Assembly: GCF_900496995.4 (NCBI RefSeq)
Contig: NC_044005.1
Location: 21,085,363-21,149,362, forward strand
Length of the DNA stretch: 64,000 bases
Direction: 5' to 3'
DNA from: Aquila chrysaetos chrysaetos
Lineage: Eukaryota; Chordata; Aves; Accipitriformes; Accipitridae
The position numbers were made by a program, and so were the translations under genes. Shown here piece by piece: positions 11,330 through 64,000 of this stretch. Below the pieces are notes generated by a model. It was not told the DNA's origin and ran no database searches. It saw only the letters and a program-made list of their open reading frames with translations. Position 1 is the stretch's first letter, and each line of letters begins with the position of its first letter.

Positions 11330-14300
11330 TACAAGAAAGAAAAAATGTCAGTTATAACAACATTTTTGGTTTTTTTATGGGCTTCTTGGTGGGTGTCTTT
11401 TTTTTTAGAAGAAAGAAACTGTGTTTGTAGGAGATCAGAGATTTTAAACACTTCTAGAGTTAGGAGTGCATAGGAAGAGGAACCCAAACGTCTAGGATGG
11501 CGAAGGTCAGTTAGATGAGCTTCTTACAGCAGAAGCAGGATGAGCAGTTAAGACTCTTCCAGAGGGGTAGGGTCCTGCAATCCCAGGTGTCTCTTGTGGG
11601 AGTCAAAGGAGATCAGAAGTTCACTTTCTATCATTCTGGTGAGCAGAATAGGGTTTTGGTCATATGAATATGGTAGATTTCTTATCCTCAATAACCTCCT
11701 CCCCTCTAAGTCAATGGAGAGACAAGGATAGAAAGACAGGGATTCAGGTACCGCTAGATGTTGGGATCTGCTCAGAAGAGGAGAATGTGTGGCTGATATG
11801 TCTCCCTATTGTGAATCACTCTCTTGTCTTGTTGCATTCTCACGCTTCCCTGCTTCGCCTCCTCCTTTGTATGCGATCCCCCAAGAACTTACCATCAACT
11901 GTGCTATTCCAGCAAAGCTCACCACATGTCCCAGGAACCTTCATGTGAAACCTGGCAGGCTATTGGGTTGCTGCATGCACAGGAGAATCTGCCAGGGTGT
12001 CACTTAGACTCATGTGAAGTGGACATTCTCTTACAATTTTTCATTTACACTTCTTTCCTCTAAGAATTGCAGTTGCCATGCATTAGCAATTAAGCTTATC
12101 TCAGGCACTACCAGGTCTGTGGGTGTCAAAAGCTTCAACATGAAAAAAACCAAGTAAAATGGCAGCCCTGACTAAAGCAGTTGGACTGGAGGAGTTGCGT
12201 GCGTGAGCCTCAGAAGCACTTAGATGACCTGACCTTTAAGTAAGAAAGGGTGTACAACCATAGCTATGAGACAGCTGGTACTCACTGACTGTATCACAGT
12301 GCTGACACTCAGTAATTCTCTTCTCCAAAGGTCTAATTGTTAAGTTCTGGAAATATGAGAATGGGGAATATCTGTTGTGGTCTAGTTCTACTGCCAAATA
12401 TACTAACTGCTTCAGAGACTGCCTGTGATAACTCATCTGTGGTTTGAGCCTAGACTGCCAGCAGAGGAGGTGAAGAGGTTGTAGAATGAGTAGATTGCAA
12501 GATAGCACCTTCTACAACTGTTCCTACATAGGAAATAGCTCAAACTGGAGATAAATTGGGTGCAGGGGTTTTCCCATGTGGTAGGCAAATTCATTCTGCC
12601 TTTTATGGGTTTGATGCGTGTATGTGTGTGTAGGGTTGTGGGTTTATCAGAGAAACCCAAGTAGGTTTACTGCCTCTGTTGAGAGGTTATTATATGGATC
12701 TCTTTTCCATTAAAAAAAAAAAGTCATGCATACTCAGGAAAAAAAAGGAGCAATGACAAAACTAGTCAGAAAGCACATACTTAATTTTACCAGCCACTGC
12801 TTTATTCATTCACAGGCTTGAAAGACAAGGAAAATCTTGAGAAGGACTTGCCAATTTGGTCCATTGAGCAGCTTTGCTTACATGATGACTAATTAAAAAA
12901 AAATGCAGTGTCTATATTTAAGACAAATATATCTGCTTTTCAGTGTGGTTTAATAAAACCACCCAGTAAATAGGGCATCGTAAGTTTACCAGTATAGATA
13001 AGTATCACGAATTAAAAATCTAGCTCTAGAAATTGGATCCCAGGGTTTTGCTGACCCACTTCTCACCAAAAGCAAAGCAAACGTATGCAGACTGACCAGA
13101 TGAGTAACAGATAAAATACCTACCTCTTCGTCTAATCACATTTTAGCATCTCTTTTCCTGTGACAGGTCTCTTCATGTCCAACACGGAAATGTGCCCTTT
13201 CAGAAGCATGTGTGTAATGTAGCAAGTGTATGAGGCAGTGTTTACTAGTCACGTGGCTGAGAAACTGGAATTCCTTCTCCCTCCCCCACAAACTCTTTCT
13301 CCATTGTTAGTTGACTTGTTATATTACAGACTCATCATCCTTACAAGCTCCCGACTTGTCTCCATGTAACTCGCAACAGCTCCTCTCAGTTACCTTTATC
13401 AGCTCCTTCATATCTACTCACATACCAAGATGCCAATTTCTTCATACCACCCACCTTTATTTCTTCAGCTTTCTCTTTTTGGCTCATTGTTTCTAAAAGT
13501 TTTGCTCTGTTGACCTCACTGATCATAAGGTAAAAAACTTGCCTTTATATTGCACTTGTCTGAATAAACCGCATGTTCTTTGGGCAAGACCTTGTTTTGC
13601 TCTTCTGCCATCTGCCTTAAGAAACTAATATCTTAAGATATGACTGGCTAATGGCAGGCTGGGACATTGAAGACGGGATTCAAAGAAAAGGGTTGAGACC
13701 ACATGAAATTTGCCGCCTTGGTTATTTTTTTCTGTCCTTCATGTTCACAGGCCAATGTACCCCATGGTTTTCTTTTATTTTTAACCAGTATCATCAATAG
13801 TTTCTATGAACAAAGCCCTGGAGGCTGTCTAAAATTCCCCAGGTAATCCATGTCCCAGCTTTGATGACACATTGATGCTTTCAATGAGAATAATAACAAG
13901 AAGTGTGTCATTCTGGCATGTACTAATGACCTATACTGAAGTGTGTCAAAGAGCCAGCAAATGAAGTATATCACAATGCACGCTGCAGTTGCTTGCACAG
14001 AAACATAAAAGCAGAAAGTACTGTTTTGCCCTGATTACAACACATTTTGTTAGTTACTTGGGACCTTATCTGAGAGGAAGTGGTCCATACCATACTTCCT
14101 TGCTTAGATTTTTTCTGATACTTAGGACTACATAATACAAAATGATTTGTCTAACCTGAATGCATGATCTGAAGCATTCCCAGGTTTTCTCTCAGCTACT
14201 GAGCACACCTGCTGGTTTTGCCCAGGAGGATGGTACTGGCTTACAGCTATCCTAAACCACAATGTTTGTTAATTTTTCCAACTGATTGATAATTTTTTCT

Positions 14301-17300
14301 AAAAAACTATTGAGGAATTTCTGTTTAATGATACAGTCTAATGGTTTGACTTTCATGGTCCAAACCCACTGTGACTAATTCTGTAGACCTGTGACTTGTT
14401 TTATAGACTTCTTTTGGTATCGGATGTGTTTCAAATGAAATAAAAATTCTCAACAGTAATTTTTTCTGTTAGCCATATTATTCAATCATTATCATTGTCC
14501 CTGTCTCTCCGACATTTTGCTACAAAAACCTCCTGTACAAGACTCCAAAAAAAGTCAGACATAAAATTCAGAGAAACGGACTAGCAAATGCTATGCTTCA
14601 AGTAATGTATGCAAACAAGCCTGTAAAGGAACCTTGTGAAAGTTTCTTAAGAGAAGTACTCATTACATATTGTATTTGTATTGATGCATTCCTACAGTAT
14701 CTTTTTCAGATTCAAAGAGCACTTTATGCAGTCTCTCCATTTACGACATTTTGAAAGTAACAAAGTAAGTATAAAGTTATACATCCATAAGCACAAATAC
14801 AAAATGATATTCCATACTCTCATCTGTAAACAACTTTCTAAGGGAAGAATGGAAGATTCTTTTTTATTTTTCAGATGAATGAATTCTACTATAGTTTGGG
14901 AAATTAGGAAATATGAAGAAGACTGTAAGGATTTGGTGTTATTAACAGAAAAGTTTAGTCACTAATTAAAAAAAATAATCTTCCATTAGCTAATATACGC
15001 CAGTTTTAGAAACATCTGCAACTGATACATTTCACCCTTTATTTCAAATTCATATTCATAACAGGGAAAATTGCTGCAAGGAATATTGATTATAATGTGG
15101 TAAGTTTTTGCAAGTACTTTGCTTTTTAGATAAGTTCCAGGGGAAGAAAACAATGTTGTGTGAGCTAGTGCAGTAGCTGCTGTACTGGTGCCATTGTAGA
15201 TCAGCCATAAGATGGAAGGACAGGCGGTTTTCTTGATTTCTTTTTTCTCTCAAAGCAATTTCAGCAAAGTAGATTGCTCTGTGTTCTCAAAACAAGTTAC
15301 AGTGCCAAGCTGATTTCCTCAAGTACAAGGACCTTCCATAGCTGGATCTTTTTTCCTCATAAGCAGATCTCAAAAATGAATTCTGAAAAACTTCACAGTT
15401 TAGGAGAGTTGAAATATGCCTTTCAGTAACACGGACATTTTTGCTTAAAATGAACAGCATTTTTCCTCATGCAACACTAAATTTCACTCACAGGTCTCCA
15501 TTAGATTCTGTAGACACTCCCAGGTCTAAAAGAACTGTCTTTTTAACTTTGAGATACACTCTACTGACTGTTTTATAGAGCGTAAAAATTCTGCTAACGT
15601 GAGCAAATAGAAAAAAAAGCTATGTTTTTTAGGATGTAGACCATGCAGGTGAGTATTATTTTGCTATATCTTTATGTGCATCATGTTTTCCTCTATGCAT
15701 ACAGAAAGATGCTGTACAAAATATTTTCATATACATGATACTTGGTATTCCAAGAAGCTATTTTTAGCACAGCTTATTTTTCTAAGCTTTAAGCATTGTG
15801 TATATTCATATAAATAGTGCTGAGTACCTTGTTAGTGCCATAAAATATTAAAGAACAATAACAGAAGAACTAATGGAACCCCTGTGAGGACTGAGGCATT
15901 TTTTGCAGTGAAGACAGGACAGCTCAGAATCCTGAAAACTCACCCCCAAATACTGTTCTTCTCCATCCTTCCCCCCCTCTTCTAACCAAGAGGTATTTTG
16001 ATCATGGCAATACCACTACAACAATAAATCAAGATGGCATGTCTTTCCTAATTCAATCTTTTGATGTCATTTGCCCTTTTGTCTCATGTTTCACTTGTGC
16101 TGGGAGTAAAATGCTCCTTCTCCCAAAGCAACCTTTTCCTGCCCCTTTTGTGTCCCTTCTTTTTGTTGTATGATGTCAGCATCACATTAAATGAGAGCCA
16201 GGTTGAAATTTGTACCAGAATATAAGTTGTGTATCTGACTTCTTGGATTTTGAACACTTACCTAGGCAGCCATGTGTCCCCATGTAGCAGTTTCACTGTG
16301 ATGCCATCAGTAGTGTAACCCGTGTCTGCTTCTGAGGAGAAAAACTGCTTCACCAGATAAAGCAACAGGAAGCTGCTTTTGGGTACACCAATAAGGCAAC
16401 AGCTCACACGTCTCTCATTTTTTTTTTTTTTTGGCCTTTTTTTTACACCTTGTTAATCTAAACTTATCCATGGGAAAAAAAGCAACATAGTTACGTAGAA
16501 GTACACACAAAGGATGGTACCAACCTTGGTAAATCTATGAATACTTTTAGTGAGTTTGTAAAAGTTTCATGAAAATACTGCCTAATTACATGAGTGGAGT
16601 ATATTGCAAACCTCTTATCTAGGGGACAATACATTCTGCAGAGAAACCACTCCACAGAAATAAAATACTGTGGAGTGTATATGTATTTATTTGTGTTTAC
16701 TTGTATATGTTCAAAACACAGGGTCTTTGACTGAAGGACTTGTCACTTGCCTTTCCCAACAAATTTATCATAGAATCAAATAGAATCCACCTAAGAAGAG
16801 CCCATAAAAATACATCACAATAACTTTAGGAGTTTGTGCAAAAAGAATGAATTCTTTTCAAAATTTGTATAACTGTTTTTTTTCTGTTTGCCTAATGATG
16901 GGACGAAGTTTGTGAACAAGTTCTAGGTAACAAAGATAACAGAATTTTATGCCCTGCAACAGGTTGCATATTTATATATTTTTATATTAACTGAATCTGA
17001 GGTTGGCTGTGGCTTTCACAGGAGTGATTCTTTTAACAGATAATTCTATTCAATTAGATAGGTGGAAAATTGTTACATAAGCACAGTTTCTCTTTTCCCT
17101 CTGTGATCAGAATAATTTATTGTGCCCTCTGAATTTTTTTTTTTTTAATTCTGTTTGGAATGATTAAATTCTAATTCTAAGAACTGGGGTACAATTTCAC
17201 TTTAAATGTACATGTATTGGGTAACACAAAAACTGGCCTGTTTGATGATTCAGATGCTAAGGAGAAATGAAACAGCAAATTTAAAAGCTCTAAAATAAGA

Positions 17301-18880
17301 CATACTGACTTCCTTGAGAACAATACCAGGCAGCTCTATAGTATTTAACCTCTGAGATTTGGTTCCTTCTTTTTTTCCAGCCAGAACATGACTTTTTCAT
17401 CCACAGTTTTTCTACTGGTGCACTTGTTATATGAAGCCTAAATTATCAAATCATTCTGTACTTGTGGTCATTCCTGAACTGGTATCACAGTCCCCTCCAG
17501 TTTGGTGAAAGGGAGGCTTTCCAGCCACTTGGTTAGATTAATTTCTAAAATAAATTTCAGTCAAACCTTTATTTTCACTGAGAGAAAAGTCATTAGACAA
17601 AGACCTGTTTTATCACTTTTCGCCTGCCTTTTCCTAACATGGTACCTACTAAGAACAACGTCTGGTGAGCTGGTTCTGCTGTTCTGTTGAGGGTTCCTAT
17701 ACTTCACTGAAGAAAAAGAGGTTCTTATCATTATTAGAAATAAAGAAACATAGTTGATATATTTCTACAGTTCTTCACTGTAACAATTCATAGTGCAACT
17801 GAAAGATCAAAGGAAGCAAGAGGGGAGATGATGCATTTTATACATTCTGGAAGTAAAGCTATATGCAAAAAGCAACTCTTGACTGTGTCCATATGGAACA
17901 ATTTAATTTCTGACGCAACCAGCACAGTTTTTCAGGACTTTTTTTGAGTTCTGGACATACACAGTATCTCAAATCAGTCATCTCGAAACAAAAGGTGTTC
18001 TTTGGGTCGGCCGAGATGAAAGTACTATCAAGAAAGAACAACTGAAATAGAAAAGCATTAAAAGTGGAAAATTATCTTATCTACAGAAGCAGCAATGAAT
18101 AAGTCCTCAATAATTTTATTGGTTATATTTGGGCTTACAAAGGGTCCACATCACATGTCCTTGGGTCATGGACAAAGGTGTAAAGAAAAAAACAGGTAAA
18201 AAGCAAGGTCAAGATTCCTAATGCAGAATAGAAGTCCTCAGAGTCCCACCAATATATCCTCTTTTTTCCACCAAAACAGATTCTAAGAATGTTTTTCTAT
18301 ACCAGCTGAAAAGGGGAGGCACTCAGCACATCATAGGACGGAAATACAAGTTTTGAAAGCTGACACTTTTAGGCTCCAAGTGAGTAAGAGACCGAATTCC
18401 ACAGCTGAAGCCTTCTACCTGGAATAAATTGATGCATTAATTTAAGAAATTGTCAGAATTAACCGATTAATAATTCACGATGGTTTTGCAAACCTTCCAG
18501 GTGTGCAAAGCTGTACAGTCTGCTGGAATGAATGTGAATTAGGACCATGAGCATAATTCTACCTCTGCCACTGACTCACTGTAGCCTTGAGGAAGTCACT
18601 CTGTCCTTCTGCATGTAATAATGACATCGTATAGCTCATTTGGGTGTGAGCAGGTTCATTAGTTAATGTTTGATATTGCTGTAAAGTGCAAAATGTTTTG
18701 TGAGTGTTTGGCATTGTTATTAAAAAAGAAATAAACAGGAAACGTCAGTCAGGTAATGTCATCCCTGAGACATTAGATCCCTCAATAACATGAACAAGAG
18801 AAGCAGTGGCTCGAATAACAGCATTCTTTATGGACAGAAACGTGCAAAACCTGGGCTTTTCCACAGCTCTAACACACTGC
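11330..18880. other. Intergenic between GPR65 and GALC, no gene seen
   Basis: AT-rich DNA between two genes transcribed away from each other. It must hold the GPR65 promoter and non-coding exon(s), which I could not locate. There are only short chance open frames. A small inverted repeat at 16648-16677 is listed separately. Confidence 0.55.
16648..16677. repeat. 10-bp inverted repeat
   Basis: CACTCCACAG at 16648-16657 and CTGTGGAGTG at 16668-16677 are exact reverse complements around a 10-base A/T spacer. Short and without assigned function. Confidence 0.7.
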
Positions 18881-18885
18881 CAGCA

Positions 18886-18893
18886 TGACGTCA
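18886..18893. promoter_or_regulatory. CRE palindrome TGACGTCA
   Basis: A perfect 8-base cAMP-response element, about 1.2 kb upstream of the GALC start codon and just outside its CpG-rich promoter. It could be bound by CREB/ATF proteins. A single 8-mer at this distance is weak evidence for function. Confidence 0.4.
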
Positions 18894-19993
18894 GCCAACA
18901 CTGGAATGCCTCATTCCTCCTTTAAGCACATGGAGCACTGCCTCTGTAGAACGCTGAGATCAGCAGACAAACAGTTCCCCTTTAAAGATTTTTATAGGAT
19001 AATCAAACTGATTGCCAATCTCCTGATTACTTTTCCTATGAGCAGAATGCTTTCATGAGCTGGAGTCTGAGGGAACACCCTGGCTATCCTCATGGAAACT
19101 TTTAACATGTGGCACAGCACCATCTCAGCTAGTCCTATTTTGATGCAGCTGCCCTGCAGTGTGCCCCACGAAGGCTGTAAAACAGAAAGGCTTTTTCAGC
19201 CCTGCTAGTGGTGCAAGCGAAAACCCGCTTTCAGGATCTCTCTCTGGGGTCCTGCTGACGCAGCTGCGGATCTAACCGGGGCCAACTGGGATTCCCGGGG
19301 AAGCCCATGAGGCAGCCAGCACCCCTCTCCGGGGCAGGGCCTCTGTGCCCCAGAGCCACTCCCTTGCCCGTTCCTGTACAAGCGACCAAAGGTCTTTCTC
19401 AGAAGGCGCTGGAGTTTTCTCCTCTAAAATGCGGACTTTTGCCTACTTTACGAGAAATTTGGTGGCAGCCTGAGAGCAGGGTAAAAACGGGAAACTAGCT
19501 GCCGGGTGCTGGCGCGGGCCTGGAAATGAGAGATTCACTGGGAAACACCATCCCTCTCCCAGGAAAATTGCTGTGCCTTGCCAAAGGCCCCGAAAAAAAC
19601 CGTCAGTTTGGCGTAGCTCTCACAACCTGGCTGCTCCTGCCGCAGTAAACGCAATTTCCCTGTGTGCTCCCAGAGCATCCCTGTCCAGCCGTGACGCCCT
19701 CACCCCGCCTCCCCTCACAGCCGACTAGTCAGCTTTCCCACATCCCAAATGGCTCCCACAATAGCTTCACTCGCTATTCAGTGCCCAATTCCAGCATGCC
19801 GATAAGCTTCCCACCAGCCGGAGCTTGCCTTGCCCTTTCTCAAAATGGCAACCACTAACTTCAACCCGGGAGGAGGCGGGGGGGGATTGCCCGTAAGGGC
19901 TGAAAGCCTTCCCCTCCCTCCACCTTCCCGCTTAGCAAAATGGCGACGAAGGGTGCCCAGGCCCCGCCCCCCAGGTGACTGCCAGGTTGTGCG

Positions 19994-20003
19994 GTCACGT
20001 GAC
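19994..20003. promoter_or_regulatory. GALC: CLEAR element (TFEB/TFE3 site)
   Basis: GTCACGTGAC, the full ten-base palindromic CLEAR consensus bound by TFEB, TFE3 and MITF, which coordinate lysosomal genes. It sits about 100 bases upstream of the GALC start codon within the CpG island, the usual position for CLEAR sites. This suggests GALC here responds to lysosomal stress and starvation like other lysosomal hydrolases. Confidence 0.75.
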
Positions 20004-20104
20004 ACGCGGAGCCGGCTAGTGGCGCGTTGCTGTAGGGACGGAGTGGCGCGCCTGGGACGCTGTCGGAGGCGCGGCGCGGCGCGGCGCGGAGCGGAGCGGG
20101 TGGG

Positions 20105-60636
<40,532 letters not shown>

Positions 60637-61520
60637 GGTGGCTTTTGCATTTGGAGAACCCAGTTCTCATATTACTTTGAATAAGAGCCAGTTCAAACTT
60701 TGAGGACAACTTAATGCTATGCTGAGACTGATCTGTTGGCAAGGAATCTGAATTCTGTCCTTATTATTTGTTAAAGGTTTACTTGAGCAGGTATCAACAT
60801 GGCTGTAACTTTATCCCCTGGTTGCGATGGGATTTTTGCCCTTCGATTTTTGGGGGTAAATTTTAGTTCAAGGTAATGATGAAAACAAAATCATGGATTT
60901 AAAACTCTTTTAATAAAACAACATCTTAACTTCCCAGCTCACTTTCAAGATAACTGTAGAAGTTAACAGAAGACAGAGGCATCTCAAGCTGCATTTTTAA
61001 TACTTACATGATTGTGTCCATTCCTTTCACTCTGAAAGAAAGAATTAAATGCCAGTAAGCCTTATGAGCCAGTGGCCCCATACTTTCGTAGGTCTGTCAT
61101 TCTCAAATTTCACTGGATGAAGTACGTAGTTTTTCTATAGTAAAAAAAAAAAAGATGTTTTGTCTGTGTTTCTGCTACAGTCTGAGGCTAGACTTTACAG
61201 TACTCCAAGTGCATTTGATTACTTCTTCCTGATTACTTCTTCCAACTTTCATTGCCAGTCTTAAAATAGATCATATTTTCAGTGGAATGGAAATGTGCCT
61301 TATGGCTGGTCAGACGGTGCAGGATGTGCCTTACTTCTAAACTACCTCCTCTTTCCAATGAAAGGGTTGAAATGGTTGAAAAGATACTGTAACTTGCAGT
61401 TCGTTAATGATAGCTTTGTGGTTTTTTTGGGGGTTTGGTTTTTCTTTTTTTTTTTTTTTTTTTTTTGCATGGTGTAAAGAATAAAAACTTTGCGTCATGG
61501 ATGCTGGCAAGCAGAGTGCT
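60637..61520 (+). promoter_or_regulatory. GALC: GALC 3' UTR and poly(A) signals
   Basis: Follows the TGA. The first canonical AATAAA is at 60911-60916, giving a 3' UTR of roughly 300 bases. Another lies at 61480-61485 and further ones at 61711-61716, 62966-62971 and 63243-63248. The gene may use alternative poly(A) sites. Which is used cannot be told from sequence. Confidence 0.6.
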
Positions 61521-64000
61521 TACTTTCATGTCGGGTCACATGTGGAAAAACTGGCCTTTTGTTCCTAGACACTTGGGCGACCATCTCTCACTTTTGATGG
61601 ATCTAAAGCTTAGAGCAGAAAATAATTAAAGCATGACAATGTTATTTAGCTTATTATATTACTGTAGCACAGAGGAGATGCGGATACTATCACATCCTGG
61701 TATAAAAGAAAATAAAAAAATAGTCTTTGCCTGTAAGAGCTTGCAATCTGTTCATAAGGTAAGTGACAGCAGGTGGACACAAAATTGTTTAGTGTGCCAG
61801 GCAGTGGTATTGACACAATAGTGTCTGTTTTTAAACTTTTCCTAGGCATCATGGAGTAAAAGTTCAGAGGGAATTTCAGGTCCTTGGGAAAGGAGGGATT
61901 CTGTTTTGCTGTTGCTTCATTGTTTTTTTCCCAAGTTACTGTGCTACAAAAAAAAAAAAATTCACTGAGAATATAATGAGGTACTGAATGGGATTTTCAT
62001 CACACACATTCCAAATTCAGTTGGCTTCTGAATTTTGCTTGTTTGCTGTTCGTCAGTTTGAATGAAGATGATACCTATTGCCATAACGAAACATGCCTCC
62101 TGTGTCCGTCTACTTTTCACATTCACATCCTATTTAATTGACAAGCAGGTAGTTCCACACACTTGATAGGGCACTGATAGCTGTATGAGGCTATCTGTAG
62201 CAGGCAGTATCTTATCTTGAGAAACAGATTTGCAGTCTGCTTTGATTTATACAGATGATTATTCTGATCCACTTTATTTTGAAGGCTGATTCTAGTAAGT
62301 GTTAACTTTAGTCTTCGAAGTTGTCATCTAATACAGAGTTAATCTAATACAAATTTTTATAAAGGTTATCTTCCAAATTAGCTTTTGGAAGAGAGATCTC
62401 AAAATTTTATCTCTAATAAGTTACTCTAATTAGTAACTCCATCTCTAATAAGTTTATCTTTTAGCTGTTATACTGATACTGCTATTGATTGGTTATGAGT
62501 CATTCATACGTGCAAGTTTCATACATGCTAGTAACCCTGAAAATGGTCCAAACCACTAAACTTTAAAATGCTTTTAGAAGGCTTCCAAATATTAAGTAAC
62601 TATTTACTTAACTGGGTGAAAAATGAAAGCCATTTTTCCACTTCAGTTTCATTTGATGGTTGAAGTATAGGTGCAAATCTGTTCATTACTTGCTTGATTT
62701 CAGAAGGGATGTCACTGGTAACTCCAGATATGAAGGAATCTAATTTTAGGTCCTCATATTCAAATAATATGAGTATAGGAGAAGTAGTTCTCAAAAAAAC
62801 CCCAACTTATTTTAGCTGTGATGGTTTTTCCTAGTAGGATACTTCTTGGAGACTTCCTGGTAGCTTGTGTGGCTGCAAGTAGTGTTTGTGTAAGAGAGAG
62901 ATCAGCAATGATGCAATTATTTCAAAGGAGCTGTCCAGTTTTTTTACCTTTTAATGCAATAGTGGAATAAACTGTACTGTTATATTGTGCACTAAACACA
63001 ATGTATTTTATCACTGGAAATGCTGATTTTTTTCTAATCTTAATTTACAATGTTAGAGGATTAAACTGTTATGAACAGAGTAAGTGATTTAATGGTGATA
63101 TAATGTTATTCATCTTTATATGTCTGTAATTCTTCACCCTTCAGCAGGCCGTAATATGTTTGGCAATAACAAGCTGTCAGGTCTTTCACTGAGGGGTGGA
63201 TTTATGTTGTTGATTATAAATACTAATCATTGCAAATGGACAAATAAAACACTTAAAACCCCTTTATTTGCGCAGAATGCTTCTGTAAATGCGTCTTGGT
63301 TTTCTCCAGTAAGAAAGCTGACAGTTTTTCCATTGTGATTCCTGATAAATATGCTTGGCATTAGCTTAATTGGGTTGGAAGAGTTTTTCTGACACTCTGA
63401 ATAGCCCAACAGTCCTCATTAACAAATATCTCAAAAGCCATATGCATTAGGACTTGTGCTGTTTATAAAATGTTTTTATAGCGCTCAATATAAATTTTGC
63501 TTCTTTCTGGGTTTTTTCCTGCATTTCGTTGAAGGGAGGTAAATTGTATTTGAGGTCCAGTCATGCAAAACTGCTGAGTAGTAAGGTCTTGTGAGATTTA
63601 GCTGAAAGTCTGTTTCTAGGTATGGAAACAATGCTGTACGGATGTACTTTTTAAAGTTTAAATTAGGCTTCTTTAATTTGAATATCCTTTTGAATCTAGC
63701 TTCAAACATGCTTCTTTTTTTTTTTTTTTTTTTCCCCCTAAACTTAAGGGTTCAACTTTAAAAGGAGGGGAGAGAAATTCCACAGAGCTAGTCATGTTTT
63801 CCAGGCCATCATGCCAGTAGATACAAATTACCCTGGAATTACTGTTTTCCAGTAGCCAGGTATGTACTGCCACCTACACAAACACTGCATCAGAATCAAT
63901 TCTGTCCCTTCTCTGCCACCCCACCTTTGAGGTTAGACATGATGAACAGTTCTTAGGATTTTCAAATTCCTGCAAAACAGCAGTACTCCTTTGCTTTAAA
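61521..64000. other. Downstream of GALC, no gene seen
   Basis: AT-rich DNA with extra AATAAA signals and homopolymer tracts, including a T-run near 63716-63733. Open frames are at most about 75 codons. It may be distal 3' UTR or intergenic. Confidence 0.55.

Overview
The window is AT-rich vertebrate genomic DNA from a bird. It carries several 5'-truncated CR1 LINE copies ending in the usual CR1 3' terminus, avian-type solo LTR sequence, few other interspersed repeats, and two genes that are neighbours in the same head-to-head order in mammals. I cannot name the species.

Layout. 1-10,000: intergenic, with one retroviral-type solo LTR (about 828-1409), a CR1 3' fragment (about 9336-9750) and two short GC-rich islets of unknown origin. 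10,197-11,204 (minus): single-exon coding region of the proton-sensing receptor GPR65. 11,330-19,700: intergenic, no gene seen. 19,780-20,560: CpG island promoter with a perfect CLEAR (TFEB/TFE3) palindrome, Sp1-like and YY1-like sites. 20,105-60,636 (plus): complete GALC gene (galactosylceramidase, lysosomal GH59 enzyme), whose exons I could place to the base with consistent phases. 60,637-64,000: 3' UTR and flanking DNA with several poly(A) signals.

The main discovery is inside GALC. Between the exon carrying the catalytic acid/base (WNE) and the exon carrying the nucleophile (SSED) there are two different, intact versions of exon 7, 5.6 kb apart (33857-33984 and 39625-39755). They encode homologous but divergent (about 42% identical) stretches of the TIM barrel, start in the same phase and end in the same phase. 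Using both gives a stop codon within three codons; using neither gives a stop 16 codons into exon 8. Only one-or-the-other gives full-length enzyme (673 or 674 residues). This has the architecture of a mutually exclusive exon pair enforced by reading frame, and predicts two GALC enzymes that differ next to the active site.

The introns hold a 1.9 kb dead CR1, an older CR1 interrupted by an LTR fragment (nested insertion), a possible second LTR with internal degenerate repeats, and long homopolymer tracts, one of which is the polypyrimidine tract of the second exon 7.
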